From: Paenibacillus sp. An7
GTDB taxonomy: Bacteria; Bacillota; Bacilli; Paenibacillales; Paenibacillaceae
Direction: 5' to 3'
DNA: 64,000 nucleotides
NCBI RefSeq assembly: GCF_009870785.1
Contig: NZ_WTWX01000011.1
Coordinates: 59,973-123,972, forward strand
The notes beneath the pieces were generated by a model. The model had not been told where the DNA came from and searched no databases. It saw only the letters and a list, made by a program, of their open reading frames with translations. Numbering within the stretch: position 1 is the stretch's first letter; every line of letters starts with the position of its first letter. The translations under genes were made by a program, and so were the position numbers. Shown one piece after another: positions 55,561 through 63,980 of the stretch.

Positions 55561-55587
55561 GTGAATTTATTATGTATGTATTAAAGG

Positions 55588-55717
55588 ACCCATCCACTGC
55601 TGACGAGGTTAGCTGACGGACTCGGGTAAGATGGTACCCTACACATTGATTTATGTGACTCGCCCCTAATAACTGGTTCCCCCGCTCTCCAGAAAGTGCT
55701 TTCTGAAAACTAAGCGT
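55588..55717 (-). ncRNA. ydaO/yuaA-type c-di-AMP riboswitch
   Basis: The minus strand carries the conserved blocks of this class in order: a 5' hairpin (CAGAAAGCACTTTCTG), GCGGGGGAACCA, GGGGCGAGTC, AGGGTACC...TTACCCGAGTCC, and finally GTCAGCTAACCTCGTCAGC. A promoter 7 bases upstream and a terminator 30 bases downstream complete the unit. These RNAs sense cyclic di-AMP and often control osmolyte and potassium transport and cell-wall genes. Here it precedes ehuBCDA-ectABCD. Confidence 0.95.
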
Positions 55718-55723
55718 GTGTCC

Positions 55724-55752
55724 ATAATAAAGGGATATTTTGGAAATGTCAA
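55724..55752 (-). promoter_or_regulatory. Sigma-A promoter of the riboswitch-ehu-ect transcript
   Basis: On the minus strand TTGACA (55752-55747) and TATTAT (55729-55724) are spaced by exactly 17 bases, a near-consensus promoter. The start would be at about 55717, the 5' edge of the riboswitch. Confidence 0.85.
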
Positions 55753-56118
55753 ACTCATTAGGAATCTTTTTGATGATAACTGATTGTTTTAACTAGGTTT
55801 AAATAGTGGATAATAACTGAATTTTTTATGTTCTTTTATGCCATCTAAAAGTTGTATTAGACGAACTTTAAACAGAGAGAATTTAGCTACATAGCAAGCA
55901 TTTATTGAGGTAGCAGAATAATGAAAATAGGCTCTAATTCATGTATTTTTATTTACTTCGAATTAAGGGAAAAATGACGAGAATTTAGCAAAATAAATTT
56001 ATTTCAATAAAAGTTTATTACTGATGTAAAGGAACGGTTTCAGTATGAATGAGTAAAGGCAGAAAACAAAACTAATGAAATTGATACCCAACCGTTTGAA
56101 GTTATTCAAATTTTAGTA
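55753..56118. other. AT-rich stretch upstream of the divergent ehu-ect and TetR units
   Basis: About 370 bases of strongly AT-rich sequence between the ehu-ect promoter and the TetR promoter. I see no coding frame with a ribosome binding site, no further riboswitch and no strong palindrome. Confidence 0.4.
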
Positions 56119-56174
56119 TTGCTAGTTCATGTTAAGGTGCTATAATAATCACAAATTGATAGTCAGTCTATCAA
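56119..56174 (+). promoter_or_regulatory. Promoter with a TetR-type operator
   Basis: TTGCTA (56119-56124) and a consensus TATAAT (56141-56146) with a 16-base spacer. Directly downstream, TTGATAG and CTATCAA form a perfect inverted repeat with a 5-base spacer (56156-56174), covering the transcription start. Autorepression by the TetR-type protein encoded next is the simple reading. Confidence 0.7.
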
Positions 56175-56200
56175 ATACATCAAAATAACGGGAGGACATA

Positions 56201-56839
56201 GTGGAGACAAAAATAAAACGAATAGAAAAGCGAAAAGAAGAGGTGATTCTAGCTTCCATCGAGATCTTTAAAAAACATGGTATCGAGAACTCTAAGATGA
56301 CGGATATCGCAGATCAAGCCGACATTGGCGTTGCCTCGATCTATCGATATTTTTCAACAAAACCCGAGCTAGTTATTGAAGCAGCCATCAAAATCTGGGA
56401 AGACGTTATTGATACCTTTTATAAGGATTTCAGTACGGAGAGCTATAAATCACTGAACGGAATAAGAAGTGTCGAAACATTATTAGAAGTTTTCCTAAAG
56501 CTTTATAAACATCATAAAGATTTCATGAGATTTATCGAAGAGTTCGACCACTATATTACAAAAGAAAAGATATCACCAGATAAATTGGAATTGTATGAAA
56601 GTGCAATTTTAAATTTGAAACCGCTTATGCTGGATGCTCTTCAAAAAGGTAAACAAGATGGAAGTATCATACAGCAAGTTGATAACCACATTTTTTATAT
56701 GAGCATTACTCATACACTACTAAGCTTGTGCCAGAAATTAATCTCAAGAAACACCATACTAAACAGCGATCAAGATGTCGAAGGAGAAGTACAAGTCAAA
56801 CTCATTATTGAAATGGCAATACAATATCTAAGTAAATAA
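56201..56839 (+). CDS. TetR-family transcriptional regulator
   Basis: 212 residues. The N-terminal helix-turn-helix is typical: ILASIEIFKKHGIENSKMTD, then IADQADIGVASIYRYFSTKP. The rest is a variable all-helical ligand domain. The start is the GTG at 56201 preceded by GGGAGGA. It heads a three-gene operon with an MFS transporter and an alpha/beta hydrolase and probably represses it through the palindrome at 56156-56174. Confidence 0.9.
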   Translation: METKIKRIEKRKEEVILASIEIFKKHGIENSKMTDIADQADIGVASIYRYFSTKPELVIEAAIKIWEDVIDTFYKDFSTESYKSLNGIRSVETLLEVFLKLYKHHKDFMRFIEEFDHYITKEKISPDKLELYESAILNLKPLMLDALQKGKQDGSIIQQVDNHIFYMSITHTLLSLCQKLISRNTILNSDQDVEGEVQVKLIIEMAIQYLSK

Positions 56840-56895
56840 AAAGTTAAAGGTATTATGGGAATGGATTCACTTCACTATAAAAAAGGGGTGCAGCA

Positions 56896-58098
56896 ATGAG
56901 CAAAAAATCCTTGCCTTATATAATTGGTCTTCCCAACTTAGGTGTAGGTTTGTTATGGGCTATGAATCTGACATTAATACCAATGCTTGTAGCGACTTTC
57001 AATGTTAGTAACACGAAGACTGGCCTGTTAATTACGATGGGTTCTTTTACTGGAATATTTGTTCAATACATATCTGGCGTACTAAGTGATCGATCCAATT
57101 TTAAAATGGGCAAACGCAAACCATTTATGCTTATGGGAACCATCGTTACGACGATATCTATGTGTTTCCTCCCTTTTGCACCCAGTTATGGGTCTTTGTT
57201 TGCAATCGCCTTCATTTTTTATTTTAGTTTAAATTTCTATCAAGGTCCCTATTACTCTTTAATTCCGGAGACCGTTGAAGAAAGCCAGCTCGGACTTGCT
57301 AATGGATTCTCTAAAGTAGTTAGTGTTCTAGGCGGCGCTTTTATCTTTATCATGGGTCCTCTCCTATGGGACAGCACGAGCTCCCTCAATAAAAACCATA
57401 GTCTCCCCTTTTTTGTAAGTGCAGTTCTCGGCATCCTAACTGTCATAATCACCTTAGCTTTAATCAAAGAAAAAAAGACAGTTAGAGCGGCTGCTAAGCC
57501 CGCAAAATTAGCATTTGATTTCTACAAGTATCCTTCAGCCATGAAGTTATTTACTGCCATCTTTTTTATCTATCTTGGTTATGGAAGTATCACACCTTAC
57601 TTTGTAAAATATTGCGTAAATAACCTGAATCTATCTGCGGATACCGCAAGCTTCTCCCTTTTGTTATTAACGATAACCGGCGCTATATTCGCTTATCCTT
57701 TAGGTGTTCTATCTGATAAGATCGAACGAAAAACAGTGATGCTTTTCGGAGCTGTCATTTTTGTAATTGCGATTGCGGCTGGAATATTTGTTACGGGTGC
57801 AACAGGTCTATATGCAGTGATGTGTCTCATAGGCATTGGATTTATCGCCATTCAAGTGACTTCATATGCCATACTAGCCGAAGTTGTTCCTCCAGATCGA
57901 CTAGGTGAATTTATGGGTATCTTCAATTTCTTTGTATCCATCTCTCAATTTATTTCAGGACTACTGATGGGTGTATTACTAGACTCCATAGGCTATAAAG
58001 TATTCTTTCCTTTATCCGGTCTTTGGATTGCTATTGCGGTAATTATTCTTTGGGCAAGTTCAATTAACAAATCCGAGAAAACCGATTTTACATGTTAG
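56896..58098 (+). CDS. MFS transporter, SLC45/GPH-like
   Basis: 400 residues, about twelve hydrophobic segments. ISGVLSDRSNFKMGKRKPFM in the 2-3 loop resembles SLC45/sucrose-transporter relatives more than drug pumps, and the second half has a matching GVLSDKIERKTVMLFG. The substrate is unknown; sugar or glycoside uptake and export of a small metabolite are both possible. It lies between the TetR gene and a hydrolase gene, with a 16-base gap to the latter. Confidence 0.85.
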   Translation: MSKKSLPYIIGLPNLGVGLLWAMNLTLIPMLVATFNVSNTKTGLLITMGSFTGIFVQYISGVLSDRSNFKMGKRKPFMLMGTIVTTISMCFLPFAPSYGSLFAIAFIFYFSLNFYQGPYYSLIPETVEESQLGLANGFSKVVSVLGGAFIFIMGPLLWDSTSSLNKNHSLPFFVSAVLGILTVIITLALIKEKKTVRAAAKPAKLAFDFYKYPSAMKLFTAIFFIYLGYGSITPYFVKYCVNNLNLSADTASFSLLLLTITGAIFAYPLGVLSDKIERKTVMLFGAVIFVIAIAAGIFVTGATGLYAVMCLIGIGFIAIQVTSYAILAEVVPPDRLGEFMGIFNFFVSISQFISGLLMGVLLDSIGYKVFFPLSGLWIAIAVIILWASSINKSEKTDFTC

Positions 58099-58114
58099 TG
58101 AGGGACTTATCATA

Positions 58115-58846
58115 ATGAAAAACTTAGATTTTAGGCAGAGTTATTTCTTTTCAGGAAATGATACGGGTTGTCTTTTAATTCATGGTTTTACCTCCACCCC
58201 TGCAGAGCTTCGAGAGCTTGGTGAGCATTTGCACAAAGAGGGATATACCGTGCTTGGCGCAAGACTTTCTGGACATGGAACTACTGTTGAGGATTTGGAG
58301 AAAACCAAATATACAGATTGGATCCATTCGGTCCAGGAGGGTTACGCACAGCTAGCAAAAACCTGTAGTCAAATATATGTTATTGGACATTCTATGGGAG
58401 GTGTATTAGCTCTTCACCTTGCTGAGAACTATAGTGTACAAAAAATCGTAACTCTTGCTCCCGCTTTAGTCACAAAAGACAGGGCTGCAAGGTATGTAGG
58501 GATCGCAAAATATTTCCTGAAGTATACCGAATGGCCGCCAGAGGTAAGACCAGAAGAGGAAAGTAAATATTTATTAGGCTATAGTAAAATACCTTTAAGC
58601 AGCATTCATGAGTTGAATAGATTACAGAAAACCACAAAGAAATCATTACATAAAGTTGATCAACCTTTGTTAATTATACACTCTATTCAAGATAACGCTG
58701 TACATGAAAAGAGCATCCCCATAATAGAACAAGGTGTTGCGTCTAAAGAGATTAAGAAAGTGAGTTTACGTAATTGCGGTCATAATATTACCATCGAACG
58801 AGAGAAAAAAACAGTGTTTGCAGAGGTACTGCAATTCTTAAAATAG
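58115..58846 (+). CDS. Alpha/beta hydrolase (carboxylesterase, Est30-like)
   Basis: 243 residues, the size of the thermostable Bacillus carboxylesterases. The oxyanion motif is LLIHGFTSTP, the nucleophile Ser is in VIGHSMGGVLAL, the Asp in SIQDNAVHEKS and the His in NCGHNITIERE. It should cleave short-chain esters or monoacylglycerols; cytoplasmic, with no signal. Last gene of the TetR operon, followed by a terminator. Confidence 0.9.
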   Translation: MKNLDFRQSYFFSGNDTGCLLIHGFTSTPAELRELGEHLHKEGYTVLGARLSGHGTTVEDLEKTKYTDWIHSVQEGYAQLAKTCSQIYVIGHSMGGVLALHLAENYSVQKIVTLAPALVTKDRAARYVGIAKYFLKYTEWPPEVRPEEESKYLLGYSKIPLSSIHELNRLQKTTKKSLHKVDQPLLIIHSIQDNAVHEKSIPIIEQGVASKEIKKVSLRNCGHNITIEREKKTVFAEVLQFLK

Positions 58847-58895
58847 AATCCTGAAGAACCAATATAATTTGGGACAATTCTGCCCCGTTGTTTAA

Positions 58896-58935
58896 TAAAA
58901 AGACAGCCGATCGCAATGATTGGCTGCCTTTTTCA
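58896..58935. terminator. Bidirectional terminator of the TetR-MFS-esterase operon
   Basis: AAAAAGACAGCCGATC pairs with GATTGGCTGCCTTTTT (a few mismatches) around GCAAT, with T5 on the right. It resembles the hairpin at 59274-59308 in sequence. Confidence 0.8.
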
Positions 58936-59273
58936 TTGAAATTACAATCTCCACGTTCCACATTTCTTTGACGACAAATCCCCAAAGGACTATACAATTC
59001 CACCATATAAAGGGGGGGCACACATATGTCTCTAACCTTCTCGTAGATAGTTTTCGCCTATGGTATTTTCAAAAAGATCCATTCTTAAACTTACCTGCTT
59101 CACTTCGCGCTTCCTAGATCTTATATGTTTTTCTGTATCCAAGAACGCAACTTATCAGCATAGATAGAACGTTCATCTGGATCAGATTCAGTTACCCTTT
59201 GACAGATATAGTTGATCATTCACATATCTAGGGTAAACATGGAGATGATAATGCCACACGTCTTGAACGCAAT
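58936..59273. other. Gene-free stretch between convergent genes
   Basis: About 340 bases. Short frames here have no ribosome binding site or recognisable content. Nothing else seen. Confidence 0.4.
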
Positions 59274-59308
59274 ACAAAACAGCCGATCGTATGGATCGAC
59301 TGTCTTCT
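59274..59308 (-). terminator. Intrinsic terminator of uppP
   Basis: AGACAGTCGATC pairs with GATCGGCTGTTT on the minus strand (one wobble), followed by a T-rich tail, 6 bases past the uppP stop codon. Confidence 0.8.
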
Positions 59309-59313
59309 TAATG

Positions 59314-60144
59314 TTAATACCTATCGTTCCCGAAAAACACCAGAAGCAACACCCCAACAAAGAAACAATAATATGTAAAATAAATCAATTTCCCACTTTT
59401 CATAATTCCCATAAACCATTTCAATGCAAAGAAGGTCATAAACAGTGTTGTAATAAATGCAGCTAAATACGGGATGGCTAAATCTATTTTATTCGGTTCA
59501 TCTAAAAAGTCGGTTAAGCCTAATATTACACCCCCAATGCTGACTGGTATATATAACATAAAGGAAAAGCGAAGTGCAGTATCTTGTTTCATACCAACAG
59601 CAATTGCTGAAATAATCGTTGCACCTGAACGGCTAATTCCTGGTGTTAAGGCAGCCGCCTGTCCCAAACCAACAAGGAATGCATCCTTGATCGTGATATC
59701 ACCTTCACCTTTATTCCCCTTCATATTACGAACCAACCATAGCGCCCCACCAGTGACAAAAAGCATTATCGCAATCGTAGCCATATTAACATTCTCTGTT
59801 ATATAATCATTTAACAAAAATCCTAAAACTCCTGCTGGAATCGTACCAATGATTATAAAACATCCAAAGCGAAAGTCACTTTTATAGCGTTCGTTTCTCG
59901 TTTTCAAAAAAAGGATGGAATTAAGAGCAAGTCTTACGATATCTTCTCTATAAAAATAAAGAATAGCAAGCAGCGAAGCTGTATTTGTTAATATAGCAAA
60001 GGTAAAGCCTTGTTCACCCAATCCTAAAATTTTACTAGCAATCATTACATGACCACTAGAAGATACAGGGATCGGTTCCGTAAATCCTTGAACTAGCCCT
60101 ATAATAATCATTTTGAGTACGAAAATAATATCGATGTCTCCCAT
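59314..60144 (-). CDS. uppP: Undecaprenyl-diphosphatase
   Basis: Removes one phosphate from undecaprenyl diphosphate, recycling the lipid carrier for cell-wall synthesis; extra copies give bacitracin resistance. 276 residues, about eight hydrophobic segments. The two conserved motifs are GLVQGFTEPIPVSSSGHVMI (with Q-x3-E in place of E-x3-E, an accepted variant) and LTPGISRSGATI. It is a single gene with its own terminator. The P-I after the Glu is a little unusual. Confidence 0.92.
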   Translation of the reverse strand: MGDIDIIFVLKMIIIGLVQGFTEPIPVSSSGHVMIASKILGLGEQGFTFAILTNTASLLAILYFYREDIVRLALNSILFLKTRNERYKSDFRFGCFIIIGTIPAGVLGFLLNDYITENVNMATIAIMLFVTGGALWLVRNMKGNKGEGDITIKDAFLVGLGQAAALTPGISRSGATIISAIAVGMKQDTALRFSFMLYIPVSIGGVILGLTDFLDEPNKIDLAIPYLAAFITTLFMTFFALKWFMGIMKSGKLIYFTYYCFFVGVLLLVFFGNDRY

Positions 60145-60422
60145 TTTACCCCCCTCTAATTCTCTTGATCTTCTAATGTGATATTATAGAAAACTCCGCG
60201 TGAACGTGCCATTACTCAAACTTACAATCAACTTACATATTTGAAAGATACATTCGTTCCCCGCTAAAGGGATCTTCATCCTCCATCCATTCCATAGAAA
60301 ATTATCGTTTGCACTTCCATAATAAACCATTTTGACTTTTTTACGTCATTGTTGTTTCTATAGTTCAATCCAATGCCGAAGTATAAAATCTAAATTCGGT
60401 CTTGATACCAAATACAAATAAG

Positions 60423-60695
60423 TTAAATCCGTTGTTTGAATATAAGCAGCACCATTCCATTTTTCGCTCCTGACATCATATCTCCTTTTTCAAACACAAT
60501 TAATGATTGGATCAGACCATATGCTTGCGGCCGTTCTAACTTTGTCATCTGACTCTGTTTCTGATTATAGTACAGATTAATTTTATCTGGAGTCCACTTC
60601 TCATTTTCACCATACAACATCAAATACCTACCAAGTATGAAACCTAAAGCAAGTGCAATGAGTAGCATAAGGGGGAAGAACTTATTGATTTTCAT
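60423..60695 (-). CDS. Small membrane-anchored hypothetical protein (90 residues)
   Basis: One N-terminal hydrophobic segment (FFPLMLLIALALGFILGRYL) and a charged extracellular part. I do not recognise the family. Last of a run of leftward small genes; a purine-rich site (GAGAGAGG) lies near the ATG. Confidence 0.5.
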   Translation of the reverse strand: MKINKFFPLMLLIALALGFILGRYLMLYGENEKWTPDKINLYYNQKQSQMTKLERPQAYGLIQSLIVFEKGDMMSGAKNGMVLLIFKQRI

Positions 60696-60727
60696 TCAGT
60701 ACTTCACCTCTCTCCCAAACTTTTAGT

Positions 60728-61219
60728 TCAATCAATCCAACTTTCAAAATTTTTGATTAACTTTTGAGACCTTATCGTTGCTTCCTGTCTGTCTTTGGCT
60801 GGTGCTGTGATCATATATCCGTTTGACGGAGACCACTGGTCAGCACCATTGATTACTTTAATTGTAAAATCAGAGAATTTATCATCCGTGTATACCCAAC
60901 CGTAAGTGAAAATATCAGGCTCTGCTCTACCTGTTTCATCTATTATTCGAAAACCAGAGAAAATAGTTGTGAAATTGTGTCCATCATAATGCAACACTAA
61001 TTTTGTTCTATCTTCAGGAATTTGCGGGACCTTATTCCCTTCAATTTCAATTGCACCTTTATAAGTTCTTTTTCCATTAATGTGATTTCGCCATTCTCCA
61101 TCCAAATGTAATTTTACACTCTCGATTATTCCTTCCGTTCCTACTTGATAATAAACACCATTTATCGTCTTTATGGAATGTTTAGGAATGAAGTACCAAA
61201 TAGAGAATAAACATACCAT
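60728..61219 (-). CDS. Hypothetical secreted or membrane-anchored protein; N-terminus possibly frameshifted
   Basis: 163 residues from the ATG at 61219, starting inside what looks like a membrane segment. The frame upstream reads KIKIILTTIVI and would join a GTG start if one A were missing from an AAAAA run near 61250, so the real start may have suffered a one-base insertion or the run may slip. The body is soluble and beta-rich (YYQVGTEGIIESVKLHLDGEW, KLVLHYDGHNFTTIFSGFRI). Family unknown. Confidence 0.5.
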   Translation of the reverse strand: MVCLFSIWYFIPKHSIKTINGVYYQVGTEGIIESVKLHLDGEWRNHINGKRTYKGAIEIEGNKVPQIPEDRTKLVLHYDGHNFTTIFSGFRIIDETGRAEPDIFTYGWVYTDDKFSDFTIKVINGADQWSPSNGYMITAPAKDRQEATIRSQKLIKNFESWID

Positions 61220-61380
61220 TATTACGATTGTAGTAAGTATAATTTTAATTTTTCACCTGCCTATTAGCTTAATAAAAAGATATCAAAGCACACGCTCATC
61301 TAGCCAATGATTAATTCGTACTCTGTCTTGTTTGATTAAGGAGTATTTCTTATAAAACCAAAATATTTTAAACATCAAAT

Positions 61381-61791
61381 TTAATCTCTCTGAGCAATAC
61401 GATAGTCTATGCTAATTTTACCGCCATTAGGCGTTGGTACAGCTTTAAATTTATATTTACTATTTAAGAAACCAACTGGAGCACTAATGTGGCCACTTTT
61501 ACCTGGTGCGAGAGTTTTTTTCTGATCTCCATTAATTGTGATTCTTACACTTACATCCCCAGTATTTTTAATCCAAAAGTTTACTTTTGCCCTATTTTTC
61601 TTTTTTAATCGGTATGTAGCCTGAAATTCAGTTCCTGAATAACTGCCACTATTAGCTGTATCATCTTTCGACGAACTTTCAGACGACTCCGCAAAAACAG
61701 GTATAATACTAGTTCCGAACATTAGACAAACTACCAGAATAGATAACACTACTCCTTTAGAACAGGATTTAAGATTCACGATATCAAGCAC
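61381..61791 (-). CDS. Small secreted hypothetical protein (136 residues)
   Basis: A clear signal peptide (LSILVVCLMFGTSIIPVFA, cleavage after about residue 34), a Ser-rich stretch, then a compact beta domain with KVNFWIKNTGDVSVRITING, LAPGKSGHISAPVG and GKISIDYRIAQRD. This resembles small extracellular beta-sandwich proteins; no known family is certain. It lies in a leftward run of small genes. Confidence 0.6.
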   Translation of the reverse strand: MLDIVNLKSCSKGVVLSILVVCLMFGTSIIPVFAESSESSSKDDTANSGSYSGTEFQATYRLKKKNRAKVNFWIKNTGDVSVRITINGDQKKTLAPGKSGHISAPVGFLNSKYKFKAVPTPNGGKISIDYRIAQRD

Positions 61792-61847
61792 TCCTTATTG
61801 TATGTTAAAGGATTTTTTTGATCGTATGCATTATAGTTTTTTAATAA

Positions 61848-62540
61848 TTAGAGCATTTGCATGATTGCGACTAATGCAGAAAATACAACTACAGAAAACG
61901 GAATAATATATAAACATTGCTTCTTTCTTTTAGGAACAACTAGTAAAATAATAATGATCATTAGAGTATATGATATTTCCGTACCTAGCATATAAAAATA
62001 GTTACCCTTACTTATAAGAATATTTTCATATTGCTTGAAATGCTCATAATAGTCTACCGTAGAAAGATAGATTTTATATCCTTCAAATGCAATAACTGAA
62101 ATCGGTAAAGCTATAACAAAATTAGAAATTAAATGATTAACATGGGAAAACCATATTATATAGGCTGGAATCATTGATAGTAATGCAAGGATACACCAAA
62201 AAAACATATATTTTAATGGAAAAAGATGAAGAAACAATATTGTATATGTGTAGTATGAAAGCAGCATTGAAATAAGGAATATAAAAACACGTATTGCGGC
62301 TAATTTGGGCGTGTAAGAATATACAGCGATCAAAGTTGAAATAAATATCCACAATCCCCAGTTGCTTCCGATGAGTCCTAGAATCGAAATCTCGTTAGGA
62401 ATGATAGGTGAATCAAGTATTTTAGCAACGAGACCTAACGATAATCCCAATATGAAAGAGATTAAAATAGAATATGCTATTTTATTTTTGCCAACGTTAA
62501 TATGAGCACGAATTCTATTAGATTTTAAAATAATATCCAT
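61848..62540 (-). CDS. Hypothetical multi-spanning membrane protein (230 residues)
   Basis: About seven hydrophobic segments with short loops and positively charged ends. No motif recognised. Same orientation as its neighbours, with gaps of 56 and 88 bases. Confidence 0.55.
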   Translation of the reverse strand: MDIILKSNRIRAHINVGKNKIAYSILISFILGLSLGLVAKILDSPIIPNEISILGLIGSNWGLWIFISTLIAVYSYTPKLAAIRVFIFLISMLLSYYTYTILFLHLFPLKYMFFWCILALLSMIPAYIIWFSHVNHLISNFVIALPISVIAFEGYKIYLSTVDYYEHFKQYENILISKGNYFYMLGTEISYTLMIIIILLVVPKRKKQCLYIIPFSVVVFSALVAIMQML

Positions 62541-62628
62541 AAATAACCATCCCTCTGGATTAGAAACTAAATTCCCCCAATAAGATTTTTCGAATGTTAC
62601 TCTGTATATGTTATCCGGCGGTTATTTG

Positions 62629-63495
62629 CTAGCCACACTGCATTTGACACACTACTCTCTCAAAGCATAAATCAGTAAGATCATCCTCATGAATCCAAAA
62701 ATAAATCCTTCCAACATCTCCCCACATCATCCCGGTTTTTTCTTCTTCAGAATCAATTTGTAGGAGTAAACGCCACTTTAATGCGGAATTAACAACCTTC
62801 TCATGAATATCCGAATTATTCAGATCATCCCAGTCGTACGGACCAACGGCTATTTCACAGCCGACTTGCATATCTCCTTGAATTTGATCAGGATGACCCA
62901 TAAGTCTGTTAACGTACCCTTCCTTTGACCAATGCGGTAAAAATGATTTCCAATACTTATCAAAATGATCTCTGTTACCATTCCAGCCTAACCCCAAACT
63001 TTTCAAATAAGCTGACTCAGCAGTTGGTACAGATATACCCTCCTCATATAAAATCTTGTTCGGCTTCATTATTTCTGAATCAGTTAAATGATTAGGAATA
63101 GTTCTTCGTGAAATGTTTGAGAGACCTTCTGAGTCAATGTAGATCACTCGACAAGTGTGAGGATCATTATAAAAATCATCGTCCTCATACATAGCTTTTA
63201 CAGCATAGAAAAAAGACAGCAACCCACTCTTAGGAAGAGACATATTTACTGGGCAATCCGCCAAATTAATTTGAGCAATAAAAGTCATATCATAATCTTT
63301 CCATAATGGCCATTCCATATTATCAGGAAGATCAGGATTACCTCCTACCTTGCTTCCTCCAATAGGAATCATAATGTCAGATACAGGTTCAAGAAAAAGT
63401 TGCGCTGTAGGATAAGCCCAGTTTGCAATGGCATGTCCATATTGGCCCAATCCTACTTGCTCAAGTTGTTTTACTACCGTTTGTTTGTTCAACAT
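62629..63495 (-). CDS. DUF1963 (YwqG-like) protein
   Basis: 288 residues. IGGSKVGGNPDLPDNMEWPL, FIAQINLAD, LPKSGLLSFFYAV, DPHTCRVIYID and the closing WGDVGRIYFWIHEDDL are the hallmark segments of DUF1963. B. subtilis YwqG is in a toxin gene neighbourhood, and DUF1963 proteins are considered likely immunity proteins in polymorphic toxin systems. No toxin gene is seen in this window, so the role is not settled. Confidence 0.88.
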   Translation of the reverse strand: MLNKQTVVKQLEQVGLGQYGHAIANWAYPTAQLFLEPVSDIMIPIGGSKVGGNPDLPDNMEWPLWKDYDMTFIAQINLADCPVNMSLPKSGLLSFFYAVKAMYEDDDFYNDPHTCRVIYIDSEGLSNISRRTIPNHLTDSEIMKPNKILYEEGISVPTAESAYLKSLGLGWNGNRDHFDKYWKSFLPHWSKEGYVNRLMGHPDQIQGDMQVGCEIAVGPYDWDDLNNSDIHEKVVNSALKWRLLLQIDSEEEKTGMMWGDVGRIYFWIHEDDLTDLCFERVVCQMQCG

Positions 63496-63625
63496 TATAT
63501 AACCTCCAAGGGGATATTTTCTTATCTAGATTGCATCAATCTTATACACATAGATCAAACGATATAAGTAAATTCCTTCAACTCTGAAATTATTACAAAT
63601 AACCTTCCAGTGATCTTATCAACTA

Positions 63626-63838
63626 TTATCCTTTTTCCATACGCCTTCTTTTTACTACCAGTATTAGGAAAACAATAACGAATAAAATAAGGTAAGCAGT
63701 GAAAATAATTCCTAGTCCAACCCACACACCATTTTCAAAAAGGCTAAAGAATCTCTCCGAGGGTGGAATCAGTCTGAAAACTAACTTGATGATAATGAAA
63801 GCCATAGCTATGACAGCAGCGTCCCTTAAATCTTTCAT
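63626..63838 (-). CDS. Small two-helix membrane protein (70 residues)
   Basis: Two hydrophobic segments (AVIAMAFIIIKLVFRLI and YLILFVIVFLILVV) separated by a short loop, with a basic C-terminus (VKRRRMEKG). Family not recognised. Same direction as the DUF1963 gene. Confidence 0.45.
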   Translation of the reverse strand: MKDLRDAAVIAMAFIIIKLVFRLIPPSERFFSLFENGVWVGLGIIFTAYLILFVIVFLILVVKRRRMEKG

Positions 63839-63948
63839 TAATACACCACCTAACTAACAAGGAATACTAATTTATTGCTTTAATCGTAATTTATATAGCA
63901 GGTAATATTATAAAAGCCTTTTCTATTTTAAATTCAATTCTGCTTTAC

Positions 63949-63980
63949 GGTAGCGTCAAGAATTTTGTGTAAATGAAAAT
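63949..63980. mobile_element. Possible end of an IS256-family element at the window edge
   Basis: GGTAGCGTCAAGAATTTTGT followed by GTAAATGAAAAT resembles the terminal inverted repeats of IS256/mutator-type elements of Bacillota, which often have a TTTACACAAAATTCTTGAC-like end. Only this end is inside the window; no transposase is visible. It could be the start of an element to the right or a solitary remnant. Confidence 0.3.

Noticed and set aside
55345..55597. Small frames near the ehu-ect leader
   Set aside because: They fall within the riboswitch terminator and leader RNA and have no ribosome binding sites.
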